Below are positions 27,950-36,387 of a DNA stretch of 64,000 bases, one piece after another. This DNA is from Pedobacter sp. AJM (GTDB lineage: Bacteria > Bacteroidota > Bacteroidia > Sphingobacteriales > Sphingobacteriaceae), in the NCBI RefSeq assembly GCF_002197755.1, contig NZ_NHOT01000017.1, forward strand, positions 1-64,000. The letters run 5' to 3'. Each line of letters opens with the position of its first letter. The first letter of the stretch is position 1. The notes under the pieces were generated by a model, which saw only the letters and a list, made by a program, of their open reading frames with translations, was not told the DNA's origin and did not search any database. A program made the translations under genes and the position numbers.

Positions 27950-29395
27950 CTAATTTAATTCAGGTTGAATAACTGGTATAACTTCGGTTTCCTGTCTTTC
28001 TTTAATCCTCGGCGAAACAAAGAAATACACCACAATAAAGATCCCGAGCAGGCCGATGAAAAACCAGTAATAATCTGCACCCTTAAACTGGGCAAAAAAA
28101 CCACCGCTTGAGATGCTTCGGTTTACCAAAGCAGTGAAGAGATTTCCAAGGGCGGTGGTAAGTAACCAGATGGCAATCATGGTGCTTTTCATTGAATTAC
28201 TGGCTTGTGTATAGGCATATTCTAATCCGGTAATAGAAACCAGAACCTCTGCCGCTGCTAGAACGGCATAAGCCAGAATCTGCCATACAATGGATGGACT
28301 TGCCCCTTTATCAATGCTGGTTTGGATCAATGCAATAATGGTAAAAGATACCGCCAAAAGCACTAAGCCGGCACCTATTCTCCTAAGCGGTGTTGTTTTT
28401 AACCCTTTTTTATCCAGAAATGGATAGAGCCAGTAATTAAATATGGGAATAAATAACAGCAGGAAAAATGGATTCACAGTTTGAATTTGTTCAGGAAGGA
28501 ATTGAATACCGAGAATATGCCGGTCCATTTTAGTGGCCTGCAACACCCACTCCGACAAATTCTGATCCCACAGTGCCCAGAAAATCGGGATAAAAGCAAA
28601 TGCCGCCAGTACATTATAAACCGTTTTGACATCTTCCACTTTCTGATGGTCGAATTTTTCTTTCGCTACATCCAGTAACGATTGTTTTTTCTTTTTTGAC
28701 CGCCAGTTGATTAGCGCGTATACAGAGATGAACACAAAATTGTTTTTATTGACACCGGATGGCGGAACATTGACGTAAGTTTTTCTGCCCAGAAAGAAAA
28801 TTACCGTGGCTAAAGCCATTAAAATTCCGGGGATTCCGAATGCCCATTTGGCACCATAACGGTCATAAACTAATGGGATGAGGATGGTGGACAATACAGA
28901 TCCGGCGTTAATGCTAAAATAAAACCAACCATAAACTTTCGACATCAGGTGTTTGTTGCTTGCCGTAAACTGATCTCCAAGATTCGCCGAAACGCAAGAT
29001 TTAATGCCTCCGGCACCAATGGCAATTAAAATTAAGCCATATTTAAATTTCTCCAGGTCGTGATCAAATAAAGCCAGACACAAATGCCCGATGCAGTACA
29101 CCACGGATACATAGATAATTACCTTGTATTTCCCAAAGAACCAATCGGCCACCAGGCCGCCCACGAAGGGAAGTGCATAAGCCAGTGATACAAAAAAATG
29201 TGTGGTTTCATTGGCTTTGGCTTCTGCTGTAGCCTGCAAGGCCGCATTCATGGTAGGGTTAAAGAAATGGAACACCAGAAAGGTGGCCAGGATGGACCGC
29301 ATGCCATAAAAGCTAAAGCGTTCAGCACCCTCATTGGCAATGATGTACCCAATACTTTTGGGGTAACTGCTTTTTTTCGATTCCATTTTATCCAT
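27950..29395 (-). CDS. Proton-dependent oligopeptide transporter (POT/PTR2 family)
   Basis: 481 residues with about 12-14 membrane segments. It carries POT signatures: NEGAERFSFYGMRSIL (the E-x-x-E-R-F-x-Y-Y-like motif of TM1), GGLVADWFFGKYKVI, and GAGGIKSCVSANLGDQF. It imports di- and tripeptides using the proton gradient. It is first in a two-gene operon with the HExxH peptidase and is divergent from two aminopeptidase P genes, so import is directly paired with cleavage of Xaa-Pro peptides inside the cell. Confidence 0.94.
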   Translation of the reverse strand: MDKMESKKSSYPKSIGYIIANEGAERFSFYGMRSILATFLVFHFFNPTMNAALQATAEAKANETTHFFVSLAYALPFVGGLVADWFFGKYKVIIYVSVVYCIGHLCLALFDHDLEKFKYGLILIAIGAGGIKSCVSANLGDQFTASNKHLMSKVYGWFYFSINAGSVLSTILIPLVYDRYGAKWAFGIPGILMALATVIFFLGRKTYVNVPPSGVNKNNFVFISVYALINWRSKKKKQSLLDVAKEKFDHQKVEDVKTVYNVLAAFAFIPIFWALWDQNLSEWVLQATKMDRHILGIQFLPEQIQTVNPFFLLLFIPIFNYWLYPFLDKKGLKTTPLRRIGAGLVLLAVSFTIIALIQTSIDKGASPSIVWQILAYAVLAAAEVLVSITGLEYAYTQASNSMKSTMIAIWLLTTALGNLFTALVNRSISSGGFFAQFKGADYYWFFIGLLGIFIVVYFFVSPRIKERQETEVIPVIQPELN

Positions 29396-29553
29396 ATGCT
29401 AATTTGGTGTAAATCTGCCGGGCTATCTTTACTGATTTTCACCCTATAGTGCATGATCTTATCCTGTTTAAGATTGTGACGTAAATGAGCAAGCATTATT
29501 TATTGCTTTTGCTATTTTTGATTAAATTTTTGATCCACCAGAAAATAAAGCAA

Positions 29554-30951
29554 ATGTTCCAAACAAGTGTTTATGTAGAAAGAAGAGCCGCATTGGCTCA
29601 AAGATTAAAATCTGGCTTACTTCTTTTTTTTGGAAATGAAGAAAGTCCGATGAACTATGCTGATAATGCCTATAGCTTTAGGCAAGACAGCACATTTTTA
29701 TACTATTTCGGAATTGCGCACCCGGGCTTGGTGGCCATGATTGATATAGACGAAAACCAGGAAATGATTTTCGGAAATGAAATGGGCATTGATGATATCG
29801 TATGGATGGGCAGACAGGAGACTATTCAGGAAAAAGCAAATCTTGCGGGGATCTCCAAAGTACTTCCATCGGCTGAACTGTCTGATCATATCCGCAAGGC
29901 AGTTTCCTTAAAAAGAACAATTCACTATTTATCACCTTACCGGGCAGAAAATAAAATTAAGCTGGCTGATTTATTAAGCCTCAATGTGAATCAGTTAAAG
30001 CCATCGGCATCATTACCATTTATTCAAGCTGTTGCGGCACAACGGTCCATCAAATCAGCTGTAGAAATTACCGAAATAGAGCAAGCGGTTAACCATAGCA
30101 TTGATATGCACTTGCTGGCCATGCAAAAAACCAGGCCTGGCCTGAAAGAAGAAGAGATTACCGCATTGATTCATGGCGAAGCACTGCGAACCGGTGGCAA
30201 TATTGCCTATCCGATTATTTTAACCGTTCATGGCGAAATTCTGCACAATCATTTTCACGGAAATGTAATGCAGGATGGACAGCTGGTGTTGAATGATTCA
30301 GGAATGGAAACAGCAATGGGTTATTGTGGCGATTTAACCAGGACCTTTCCGGTAGGTAAAAAATTCGATAACAGGCAACGTGAGGTGTATGCTATTGTTC
30401 AGGCTGCACTTCAAAGTGCTGAAGCAGAATCAAAACCACATACAAAATATATTGATGTGCATTACGCGGCTTGTAAAAGTTTGGCTGAAGGCATGAAAGC
30501 AATGGGATTAATGAAAGGTGATATGGACGAAGCGGTTGCTGCCGGTGCCCACGCCCTGTTTTTTCAGTGTGGTACGGGCCATATGATGGGACTGGATGTT
30601 CATGATATGGAAGATCTGGGTGAAGAATATGTGGGCTATGACGATACTTTAAAGAAAGAAAAAGAACTGTTTGGACTTAAATCTTTAAGGTTAGGACGTG
30701 CTTTGGAGCCCGGTTATGTATTTACTATCGAGCCCGGAATTTACATGATTCCCGAATTGATCGATTTATGGAAAGCTGACCGGAGATTTGAATCCTTTAT
30801 CAATTATGCCGAAGTAGAAAAGTTTAAAGATTTTAGTGGTATCCGTTTGGAGAATAATTATGCCATGACCACCGAAGGCCTCCGGTTATTGGGTAAACCT
30901 TTAGCGATCGAAATCAGCGAAGTAGAAGAAATCAGAAACAACGCTTATTAA
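29554..30951 (+). CDS. Aminopeptidase P family protein (M24, Xaa-Pro aminopeptidase)
   Basis: 465 residues from the ATG at 29554. The open frame from 29485 adds 23 hydrophobic residues, but TATTTTTG at 29513-29520 matches a minus-7 box and would start transcription after that upstream ATG. It has an N-terminal AMP_N domain, then the pita-bread metal site: Asp in NDSGMETAMG, Asp in GYCGDLTRTF, His in CGTGHMMGLDVHD, Glu in TIEPGIY and Glu in RLENNYAMT. It removes an N-terminal residue preceding proline and acts in the cytoplasm. Its stop overlaps the next start (TAATG). Confidence 0.92.
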   Translation: MFQTSVYVERRAALAQRLKSGLLLFFGNEESPMNYADNAYSFRQDSTFLYYFGIAHPGLVAMIDIDENQEMIFGNEMGIDDIVWMGRQETIQEKANLAGISKVLPSAELSDHIRKAVSLKRTIHYLSPYRAENKIKLADLLSLNVNQLKPSASLPFIQAVAAQRSIKSAVEITEIEQAVNHSIDMHLLAMQKTRPGLKEEEITALIHGEALRTGGNIAYPIILTVHGEILHNHFHGNVMQDGQLVLNDSGMETAMGYCGDLTRTFPVGKKFDNRQREVYAIVQAALQSAEAESKPHTKYIDVHYAACKSLAEGMKAMGLMKGDMDEAVAAGAHALFFQCGTGHMMGLDVHDMEDLGEEYVGYDDTLKKEKELFGLKSLRLGRALEPGYVFTIEPGIYMIPELIDLWKADRRFESFINYAEVEKFKDFSGIRLENNYAMTTEGLRLLGKPLAIEISEVEEIRNNAY

Positions 30952-32729
30952 TGGATATGACCCATCAGGAAAAATTAAATGCCTTCCGGGAAAAAATGAA
31001 GGAAGCGGGCGTAGATGCCTATATCATTCCTTCTTCTGATCCGCACATGAGTGAATACGTTCCCGATCGCTATAAGTGCATTCAGTTTGCTTCAGGTTTT
31101 AGCGGTTCTGCCGGAACATTGGTAATTACGCCTGATTTTGCCGGGCTTTGGGCAGATTTCCGTTATTTCGAACAAGCGACACAGCAATTAGCAGGAAGCG
31201 GATATGAGCTGGTCAGGTTAAAGGTTCAGCATACGCCGGAGTATATCGCCTGGTTAGGTGAAAAACTGGCTGAAGAATCTGTTGTGGCATTTGATTATCA
31301 ACTGATGTCGATGGTTTTAGGTGAAGAAATTAAAACTGCCCTGGCTACTCATCACATTAATATCAGGCATTTAGATTTAATGGCTGAAATTTGGCAGAGC
31401 CGGCCAGCATTGCCAACAGCTCCTGCTGTTTTATTGCCTGAAAAAGATTGCGGGCAAACCTTCAACAGCAAACTTTCTGCACTTCGGGTTGCCTTGACAG
31501 AACATCAGGCGAATGTTCATGTGATCTCCAGTTTGGATGATCTCGCCTGGCTTTTTAACATCAGGGGAAATGATGTCAGTTATAATCCGGTGGTACTTTG
31601 TTATGCGTTAATTACCATAAACGAAGTGACATTATATCTTAATCATCAAAAATTATCTCCTGCTGATGCGAATTTATTAGCAGAAAGAGGCGTGAAGCTG
31701 AAGGAATATCACGAAATCAACGCTGATATTCAGCAGCTGGAAAATGGTAGGATTTTGCTGGATGGTAAAAGAACTTCCTATCAGTTTTTAAAGCAGTTAT
31801 CCTCAACAGTACAGGTAGTCAGGGAAACCAATCCGGTGGTCGGGTTTAAGGCTATTAAAAATGCGGTTGAAATAGCGCATATACGGGCGGCGATGGTGAG
31901 TGATGGTGTGGCACTTACCCGTTTTTTTAAATGGCTGGAAGAAAACCTTGGCAAGATCAGGATAACGGAATGGTCTGCATCGCAGAAAATTAAAGCATTT
32001 CGTGAGCGGGGTAAAAATTTTGCAGGCATCAGCTTCGCTTCCATTGCAGGTTACGGACCACATGCCGCATTGCCACATTACGCTCCTGATGAAATTAACC
32101 ATCTTGAATTGCTTCCTCAGGGACTTTTCCTGTTAGATTCCGGCGGGCATTATTTCTACGGCACAACTGACATTACCAGAACAGTTCCCTTAGGCGAAAC
32201 AACCGATGAGGAGAAAAGGGATTACACGCTGGTACTTTCTGCACTGATTTTTGGTACTGCGGCTAAATTTCCTAAAGGTACCCGTGGATATCAGCTTGAT
32301 GGAATTTGCCGCCAGCAGTTGTGGCAGCAAGGCATTAATTATGGCCATGGCACAGGTCATGGCGTGGGTTATTACCTGAATGTTCATGAAGGGCCGCAAA
32401 ATATTGGCCCGTCAAATGCTGCGGTAGCAATAGATCCGGGTATGCTTACTTCCATAGAACCCGGAATTTACCGGCCGGGCAAACATGGGGTGCGGATTGA
32501 AAACCTTGTGCTCACCGTTACTGGTGAAACCACTTTTTTTGGTGAATTTCTTCAGTTTGAAACGGTAACACTGGCTTATATTGATACTTCGATGATCCAG
32601 AAAGAATGGTTACTTCCCGAACAAATTAAATGGCTCAATGCATATAATCAACTGGTTTATGACCGGTTGAAGCAGGAATTAACTGACGAGGAAGCCTCAT
32701 GGCTGGCAGAAAAATGTAAGGCGATTTAA
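30951..32729 (+). CDS. Xaa-Pro aminopeptidase, three-domain type (M24)
   Basis: 592 residues with two creatinase-like N-terminal domains (IIPSSDPHMSEYVPDRYKC; FNIRGNDVSYNP) and a C-terminal M24 catalytic domain. The metal ligands sit in LLDSGGHYFYGTTDITRT, HGTGHGVGYYLNVHEGP, SIEPGIYRPGKHG and RIENLVLTV. Length and motifs match the eukaryotic-like cytosolic aminopeptidase P1 type. It is translated by a TAATG overlap with the preceding M24 gene, and the two proteins differ in architecture, so they are not a simple recent duplication. Start at 30951 or at the in-frame ATG six bases later. Confidence 0.93.
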   Translation: MDMTHQEKLNAFREKMKEAGVDAYIIPSSDPHMSEYVPDRYKCIQFASGFSGSAGTLVITPDFAGLWADFRYFEQATQQLAGSGYELVRLKVQHTPEYIAWLGEKLAEESVVAFDYQLMSMVLGEEIKTALATHHINIRHLDLMAEIWQSRPALPTAPAVLLPEKDCGQTFNSKLSALRVALTEHQANVHVISSLDDLAWLFNIRGNDVSYNPVVLCYALITINEVTLYLNHQKLSPADANLLAERGVKLKEYHEINADIQQLENGRILLDGKRTSYQFLKQLSSTVQVVRETNPVVGFKAIKNAVEIAHIRAAMVSDGVALTRFFKWLEENLGKIRITEWSASQKIKAFRERGKNFAGISFASIAGYGPHAALPHYAPDEINHLELLPQGLFLLDSGGHYFYGTTDITRTVPLGETTDEEKRDYTLVLSALIFGTAAKFPKGTRGYQLDGICRQQLWQQGINYGHGTGHGVGYYLNVHEGPQNIGPSNAAVAIDPGMLTSIEPGIYRPGKHGVRIENLVLTVTGETTFFGEFLQFETVTLAYIDTSMIQKEWLLPEQIKWLNAYNQLVYDRLKQELTDEEASWLAEKCKAI

Positions 32730-32750
32730 TTTCAATTTGTTCTTATTCCG

Positions 32751-33739
32751 TTATGGCTTAATTTCATTCGGCATTACAGCGCTTGTAGTGAAAGCATCGG
32801 CGTTAGCAAAAGTAATCTCTGCAATTTGCTGCATGGCCTCACGCGTAAAAAATCCATGATGGGAAGTGACCAAAACATTTGGAAACGACATCAGGCGAGT
32901 GATCTGATCATCTTGAATAACTTCGTTAGATAGGTCATGAAAAAACAAGGCTGATTCCTGTTCATATACCTCAAGCCCTAAATAACCAAGCTGACCAGAT
33001 TTTAATGCCTGAATTACATCAGCAGTATTTATAAGTCCACGTCTGCTGGTGTTGATCAGCATGGCACCTTTTTTGAAAAATTTTAAAGTCTGCTCATTAA
33101 TCATGTGAAACGATTGATCTGATAATGGGCAATGCAGAGAAATAATTTCAGCATCACAAAGGGTGTCTTTCAAATTCGCATAAACCAATCCTTCTGAAAC
33201 TAAGGTTTCATCCGGATAAGGATCAAATGCGGTAACTTTACAGCCAAAGCCTTTCAGTATTTTATACAAGGCTTTTCCAATATTTCCGGTGCCAATGAGT
33301 GCAACTTTACAACCGTTTAAATTAAAACCCATTAAAGATTCCAGTGAGAAATTGCCATTCCTAATCCGGTTATAGGCTTTATTGGTTTTGCGGTTTAAGG
33401 TAAGCATCATGGCTACGGTATGTTCTGCCACTGCTTCAGGAGAATACGCAGGGACCCTTAAAATTTTAATACCCAATTCTTCGGCAGCCTCAAGATCAAT
33501 ATTGTTAAATCCGGCACAGCGTAAAAGGATCAGTTTTACACCATTGTCTTTTAGTTTTTCTAAAACTTCGTAGTAGTCTGCCTTGTCGTTTACAAATAAG
33601 CATACCGCATCAAAATCTTTAGTTATAATTACACTTAATAAGCTCAGCGAATGTTCAAAAAAAAGATTTTATGCCCCGTGTTAAATTTCGCTAAAAATTC
33701 CTGATCATAGGAACAGGTACTAAAAACAGCAATTTTCAT
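32751..33739 (-). pseudogene. Frameshifted 2-hydroxyacid (D-lactate) dehydrogenase
   Basis: The 241-residue frame ending at 32751 has VALIGTGNIGKALYKIL (NAD fold), INTSRRGLINT and TSHHGFFT, all typical of LdhA-like D-lactate dehydrogenase. It lacks its N-terminal third. Reading further upstream, an ATG at 33739 starts MKIAVFSTCSYDQEF, the usual N-terminus, but it hits a stop after about 31 codons. The two frames join by adding one T to a run of eight T (plus strand A run, 33657-33664), which would give DAVCLFVND and LRCAGFNNIDLEAA in one 329-residue protein. So the gene is complete except for a one-base homopolymer slip: a real mutation, phase variation or a sequencing error. Confidence 0.87.
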
Positions 33740-33871
33740 ATCTGATTGGGATTTTAGGTAAGGTAACGATAATAAGTTTTCCAATAGCTTTTATCTTAAA
33801 TGCTATTTGTTGATTTACTTATCAGTTGAGTTTCACTGAGCGAGATTAAAAAGTAGAATATGTAAATTAAA

Positions 33872-34040
33872 AACCACCCCGCCCTGCGGGCACCCCTCCT
33901 TTGAAAAAAGAAGGGGAGTAGCGAATAACCTATCAATTAATTTGAATCCTTTGTTTAAAGTAGTATGCCAAGGCATCGCAATCGGCCAGCCAGTCATAAA
34001 CCATTTTATAGATATTGGTCATTTCGGCTGAAAAGTTAAG
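33872..34040. repeat. Left copy of the ~170-bp direct repeat flanking the RiPP island
   Basis: This matches 44778-44947 in the same orientation. The first about 46 bp are a hairpin-rich element (GCCCTGCGGGC; CCCCTCC...GGGG) of a kind dispersed in Bacteroidota. The next about 124 bp differ by only a few changes and include the 3' part of the small leftward frame at 33933-34163. The copies lie 10.9 kb apart. Confidence 0.88.
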
Positions 34041-34163
34041 CGTAGTACCTTCATAACTCTCTTCCTGAAAGATGTAGGCATTTAATTGATAATATAAAAA
34101 AGGGCTTGATAGTTTAACTATAAATTCGCCACGATGTAAATGAGCAGAACAATAGTCTTTCAA
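33933..34163 (-). pseudogene. Fragment of an unknown small protein gene, 5' end missing
   Basis: A leftward frame of 76 codons from a TTG (34163); the open frame extends upstream without any ATG to about 34231, right against the histidine kinase stop. The deduced protein (for example YYQLNAYIFQEESYEG, YDWLADCDALAYYFKQR) is not recognised. Its 3' end is duplicated at 44839-44947, where indels break the frame. The missing start and the duplicated tail suggest the remnant of a gene cut when the island arrived. Confidence 0.45.
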
Positions 34164-34233
34164 AATTAATTTACACTCCTGGCGCCGGAACTGAATTAAT
34201 GGAAGTTGACCTCTGGAATCAAAGCCTTTTGCT

Positions 34234-35352
34234 TTAAGAAACTACAGGAAATGAGACATATACCTCAAACCATTTTTGATCGATTGTTTCAGCACTAAAA
34301 GTATGTTCACCGGGATAAATACTCTGTAATCTGGAGGAAATATTATCCAGACCTTTTTTAGTGCTCACCATCAAAGCTGAACGCGTGGCACTCAAGTTTC
34401 TGGTGCGGTAATGGATTATGTTTTGGTTTACACCAACTTCGATTAAAGCCTCATTGCTTTCTGCACTCAAATCACCGTGTTTAAACACATTTTCTACCAA
34501 AGTCAGTAAAATCAATGGTAAAGTCCTGGTTTGTGGATCGAAACCTGAAATTTTAAAATTAATTTTAAGCTTATCGGCAAAACGCATCTGATTCAGCCGG
34601 ATGATATTTTCAGCTTGCTTGGTCTCTGCTAAAAGTAAACCATGTGCATCCATATTTTTATCCAAAGCAAAGCTCATGATTTCAGATAAACGTAAAATGG
34701 CCTCCTCGGCAAGTGTCGCATCGTTTCGCGCTGCGTACTTCACAAAATTAAGGGTGTTGAAAAATAAATGCGGATTAATCTGTGAACGCAGAAAATCCCG
34801 CTCCAAAGTAACTAGCCTGAGTTGCAGCCGCTCAATTTCCACTGCCTTCCTCATTTCATCATTGTTTCGTTTGAGAAATGTTAATAGGAAATAATATCCG
34901 CTGCCAAAAATAATAAATAGGGTTGCCCTATAAAAAGAACCTACATAATATATCCAGCTCAGCTGATCCGGACTCTGTTGCCCGCGAAGGAGATTCAAGA
35001 TATGACTAAAAAGAATCGTCAGTAGGAAATAAATTCCAATCTCAAGAAACAGCAAAAAAACGAAATACCATATCCGCATTACGTTTGGAAGGAAGTTAGG
35101 CATTACGAAAATTGCATGCGTATAAAACAAAGAGATGTTTAATGCATAAAATAAAATATAATAATAAACGCTACTGAATTGGCCTTTCATTAAAGCAGCT
35201 AGTATAATCTCATAAGAAATATATACTCCCCAACAGATGAGATGCGTATTTATAATCTTTTTGTCTTCCATTTCAATTTTCATATAATAAATGGGTCTGT
35301 TGCTATAATAAATCTGCACCGAACGTCGATCAAAAATATAATTGGTATTCAT
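34234..35352 (-). CDS. LytS-family sensor histidine kinase
   Basis: 372 residues. Four to five membrane segments lie between about residues 35 and 160, followed by a short coiled coil (EIERLQLRLVTLERDF). The His_kinase domain motif LRSQINPHLFFNTLNFVK has phospho-acceptor His195, and the ATP-binding N box is LVENVFKHG. This is the usual partner of LytTR response regulators. Its response regulator gene lies just upstream on the same strand. It probably senses a peptide or envelope signal and controls the divergent RiPP operon; the ligand is unknown. Confidence 0.9.
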   Translation of the reverse strand: MNTNYIFDRRSVQIYYSNRPIYYMKIEMEDKKIINTHLICWGVYISYEIILAALMKGQFSSVYYYILFYALNISLFYTHAIFVMPNFLPNVMRIWYFVFLLFLEIGIYFLLTILFSHILNLLRGQQSPDQLSWIYYVGSFYRATLFIIFGSGYYFLLTFLKRNNDEMRKAVEIERLQLRLVTLERDFLRSQINPHLFFNTLNFVKYAARNDATLAEEAILRLSEIMSFALDKNMDAHGLLLAETKQAENIIRLNQMRFADKLKINFKISGFDPQTRTLPLILLTLVENVFKHGDLSAESNEALIEVGVNQNIIHYRTRNLSATRSALMVSTKKGLDNISSRLQSIYPGEHTFSAETIDQKWFEVYVSFPVVS

Positions 35353-35363
35353 CTTAAAAAATT

Positions 35364-35501
35364 ATGAATACACAGAAAATTACCAAATTAAAAAAAAGAA
35401 CAGCATTCTTTTTCCGCTCCAACAGCAAAGTTAAATCTAAAGAAACAGATCCGACAACAAATACATTAACAAGTGTAACAGTAACAGATATCTGGATTTA
35501 A
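35364..35501 (+). CDS. Candidate 45-residue Lys/Thr-rich peptide between kinase and regulator
   Basis: An ATG at 35364 opens 45 codons ending at 35501. It is antisense to the gap between the response regulator and kinase genes and overlaps the regulator stop. The product begins with a basic MNTQKITKLKKRTAFFFR and ends in a Ser/Thr-rich tail (ETDPTTNTLTSVTVTD). It has no cysteine, no double glycine and no clear membrane segment. Position and composition would suit a signalling peptide or an orphan precursor. It could equally be chance, since only its length and context support it. Confidence 0.33.
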   Translation: MNTQKITKLKKRTAFFFRSNSKVKSKETDPTTNTLTSVTVTDIWI

Positions 35502-36223
35502 CCGGGGTTAATCAAATGACGTTTCAGGAGGGCGTAAAAGTCGCTCCTGAACGTTTCCCCAACAGTAAAATCAGGTGCATCGTGAAGCTTCAATACATTT
35601 CCTTCCACTTTTTCCAGATAACGCATGGAAATGATCACCGAGCGTGATATCCTGATGAATCCTCTCTTCTGTCCGAGTATTTCCTCCACATCTTTCAAGC
35701 TCACATAGGTAATAAAAAACTCTTTGGTCGTATGGATTTTCACATAATTGAGTAAAGCTTCGATATATACAATCTGACTGATCTCAATTTTAGCAAAACT
35801 GTTTTTATTGGAACCCTTTGCCAGAATATAGCCATCCTCTATTTCGGGTAGTTCTTTATGGCTGATCTTTTTTCTTAAATCATCAATCTTTTCCATCAAT
35901 ATGGCATGGCTCAGGGGTTTAAGCAGGTAGCCTGCGGCGTTAACACCAAAAGCCTCCAGTGCATATTCCCGGTAAGCGGTCACATAAACTAGAAATTCAC
36001 ATTTCCCACCCAGGATTTTTCCTGCATCCAGACCATTGATCTCTGGCATACTGATATCGCAGAATATAATATCGACTTTTCCGAAATCATCCAGAAATTC
36101 GATAGCTGATGTGACATCATTAAACGTCTTTTTATTTTCGATCCCAGGAGTACGGTTTATCAATAACTCCAATTCCTCAGCTGCGTGAGGCTCATCGTCA
36201 ATCACAAGACTCGTCAATTTCAT
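35498..36223 (-). CDS. LytTR-family response regulator
   Basis: 241 residues. The receiver domain has DDEP near the N-terminus, phospho-acceptor Asp56 in IIFCDISMPE, and YVTAYREYALEAF containing the conserved Thr. The LytTR DNA-binding domain spans about 135-240 (IEALLNYVKIHT, FIRISRSVIISMRYLEKVEGN). It is transcribed away from the outer-membrane barrel gene, so the 164-bp gap 36224-36387 is a divergent control region and the likely operator. Confidence 0.93.
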   Translation of the reverse strand: MKLTSLVIDDEPHAAEELELLINRTPGIENKKTFNDVTSAIEFLDDFGKVDIIFCDISMPEINGLDAGKILGGKCEFLVYVTAYREYALEAFGVNAAGYLLKPLSHAILMEKIDDLRKKISHKELPEIEDGYILAKGSNKNSFAKIEISQIVYIEALLNYVKIHTTKEFFITYVSLKDVEEILGQKRGFIRISRSVIISMRYLEKVEGNVLKLHDAPDFTVGETFRSDFYALLKRHLINPG

Positions 36224-36387
36224 ATCACTTGATTTTAGCGTTATCCAATAATATGTTTTTTTTAGCTAAAAACACAGACAAATCTATAATTCATATCGAA
36301 AATCGCCGGGTTGATATAATAGTTGCCGCCCTTGCTATAATAAAAGTCTGCTCAGGAATAAGGTTCCATAAATTAGTGTAACTGATC

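Noticed and set aside
35299..36350. Shared TTGCTATAATAAA motif near 35299 and 36340 as a LytTR operator pair
   Set aside because: One copy lies inside the kinase coding region, the match is short and AT-rich, and no direct-repeat spacing typical of LytTR sites is seen.
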